Shown piece after piece: positions 63,026 to 64,000 of a DNA stretch of 64,000 nucleotides (positions within the stretch are counted from its first letter, which is position 1; each line of letters starts with the position of its first letter). The notes below the pieces were generated by a model, which searched no databases, was not told the origin of the DNA, and saw only the letters and a program-made list of their open reading frames with translations. Position numbers and translations under genes: made by a program. The DNA lies in the NCBI RefSeq assembly GCF_003258705.1, contig NZ_CP029480.1, positions 496,001-560,000 on the forward strand, read 5' to 3'. The DNA is from Arcticibacterium luteifluviistationis (GTDB taxonomy: Bacteria; Bacteroidota; Bacteroidia; Cytophagales; Spirosomataceae).

Positions 63026-64000
63026 ATGAGAATGAACAAAATTGCTTTCTATTTACTCCAGACTTTCACACTCATAGTAGTACTAAACTCATGCACTGCA
63101 CCGCCTCAGAAAGACAATGTTTCTGTGACAAGCCCTAACGATAAATTTAGATTTGACCTACAAATAATAAACTCCGAGCCTATTTATAGTGCTTATTTCA
63201 ACAACAATAAGATTATCGGAAAATCCTCCATGGGATTCAATTTTTCAGGCAATGAAACAACTTCCCATAATTTGACAATAAAGTCTGTTAAAAACAGAAA
63301 AGTTGATAAGCTTTGGAATCCTATTTATGGAGAAAAGAATCAATACCCAGAGCAATATCATGAAGTCATTGTTGATTTCAATACTACCAATGAGAACATA
63401 CCTGTTTTCAAATTAAATATCAGAGCATATAATCAAGGAATTGCTTTTAGGTATGAATTTGAAAATAATGGAGAAATCATCATTAAAGAAGAACTTACAG
63501 AATTTGCCTTGCCTGCCGACTCAGAAGTATGGGTTTCCCATAATGCTCAGGCCAACATTGCCAAAAGAAAGGTTTCAGAATTGGAAGACAAATTAGTGGA
63601 ACGCCCGCTTTTGGCACAGCTTAACGATTCCTTATTTGTAGCACTTGGCGAAGCTGCATTAATTGATTTTGCGAGAATGAAGTTTGCACCAAATAAGGAA
63701 AAACCAGGAACCTTGGTGGCTAGTCTAGATGGCGAAGTTACTTATGACAAAGGATTTAAAAGCCCATGGAGAACCATCATGGCGGGAAATACTGCTGGTG
63801 AATTACTAGAAAACAATTACTTAATATTGAATCTCAATGAACCATCCAAAATAACTAATCCAGAATGGATAAAGCCTGGAAAAGTAATTCGTGAAGTAAC
63901 ACTAACCACTGAGGGAGGCTTAACCTGCGTAGATTTTGCAGTTAAGCATAACCTACAATATATCGAATTTGATGCTGGATGGTACGGACATGAATATGAT
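63026..64000 (+). CDS. GH97-family glycoside hydrolase, lipoprotein, N-terminal part
   Basis: The gene starts at the ATG at 63026 (a second ATG follows at 63032) and runs off the window after 325 codons. A lipobox (IVVLNSC, Cys about 24) follows the signal helix. The N-terminal GH97 beta-sandwich is clear: VTSPNDKFRFDLQI, GIAFRYEFENNGE, FKSPWRTIMAG, EWIKPGKVI. At the window's right edge the catalytic barrel begins (YIEFDAGWYGHEYD). GH97 enzymes (SusB is the type member) release glucose or galactose from alpha-linked sugars. The catalytic Glu/Asp pair lies beyond the edge. Confidence 0.88.
   Translation, partial: MRMNKIAFYLLQTFTLIVVLNSCTAPPQKDNVSVTSPNDKFRFDLQIINSEPIYSAYFNNNKIIGKSSMGFNFSGNETTSHNLTIKSVKNRKVDKLWNPIYGEKNQYPEQYHEVIVDFNTTNENIPVFKLNIRAYNQGIAFRYEFENNGEIIIKEELTEFALPADSEVWVSHNAQANIAKRKVSELEDKLVERPLLAQLNDSLFVALGEAALIDFARMKFAPNKEKPGTLVASLDGEVTYDKGFKSPWRTIMAGNTAGELLENNYLILNLNEPSKITNPEWIKPGKVIREVTLTTEGGLTCVDFAVKHNLQYIEFDAGWYGHEYD

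Overview
The window is AT-rich DNA from a free-living, probably aquatic Bacteroidota, most likely of the order Cytophagales. The evidence is a SusC/SusD outer-membrane pair preceded by FecR and an ECF sigma factor, a type IX secretion (T9SS) C-terminal sorting domain, many Bacteroidota-type lipoproteins, a CotH/lamin-tail protein ending in a coat-hanger-like motif, very few Shine-Dalgarno-like sites, and polysaccharide genes (PL7 alginate lyase, sulfatase, GH97, DUF1080). No rRNA, tRNA, CRISPR array, integrase or transposase was seen.

Layout. 0-5.2 kb: the 3' end of an unidentified gene, a repeat element made of two hairpins, then a tight four-gene operon (YbdK-like carboxylate-amine ligase, class I glutamine amidotransferase, ATP-grasp-like protein, class III aminotransferase) that looks like an undescribed small-molecule pathway. 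5.6-8.6 kb: a two-gene operon encoding a SMEK-domain (restriction-endonuclease-like) protein and a large TPR protein. The two share a short helical module, and the pair is the best candidate for an undescribed defence or conflict system. 8.6-17.4 kb: a run of single genes, all on the + strand, with unrelated functions (SnoaL-like, lipoprotein, DmpA-type peptidase, HTH/Fic pair, HNH nuclease, polysaccharide deacetylase, peroxiredoxin, membrane protein, DUF1810). Many are preceded by members of a mosaic intergenic repeat family, so the layout resembles a cassette array. 17.7-26.7 kb continues on + with leuA, an alpha/beta-hydrolase lipoprotein, alginate lyase, an RNA methyltransferase-like protein, a VOC protein, a serine hydrolase and an SGNH hydrolase.

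26.9-40.4 kb is mainly on the - strand. It holds a purple-acid-phosphatase-like enzyme, a glycerophosphodiester phosphodiesterase and a propeller/toroid protein in one likely operon, a divergent PhoPQ-activated-type lipoprotein, and then a sigma/anti-sigma/SusC(STN)/SusD regulon. Together these suggest regulated capture and breakdown of phosphate esters. 40.6-45 kb: an SRPBCC protein, a multicopper oxidase fused to a CopB-like barrel through a Met/His-rich linker, a second copy of the two-hairpin repeat, and a nucleoside hydrolase.

45.3-64 kb: a giant seven-repeat T9SS cargo protein, a second phosphatase-like lipoprotein whose 5' end and terminator recur as a decayed copy at 56.9-57.3 kb, an FAD-dependent protein, a sulfatase, a TlpA-like thioredoxin, a CotH/lamin-tail protein, an MFS transporter, a DUF1080 hydrolase and the 5' part of a GH97 glycosidase that runs off the window.
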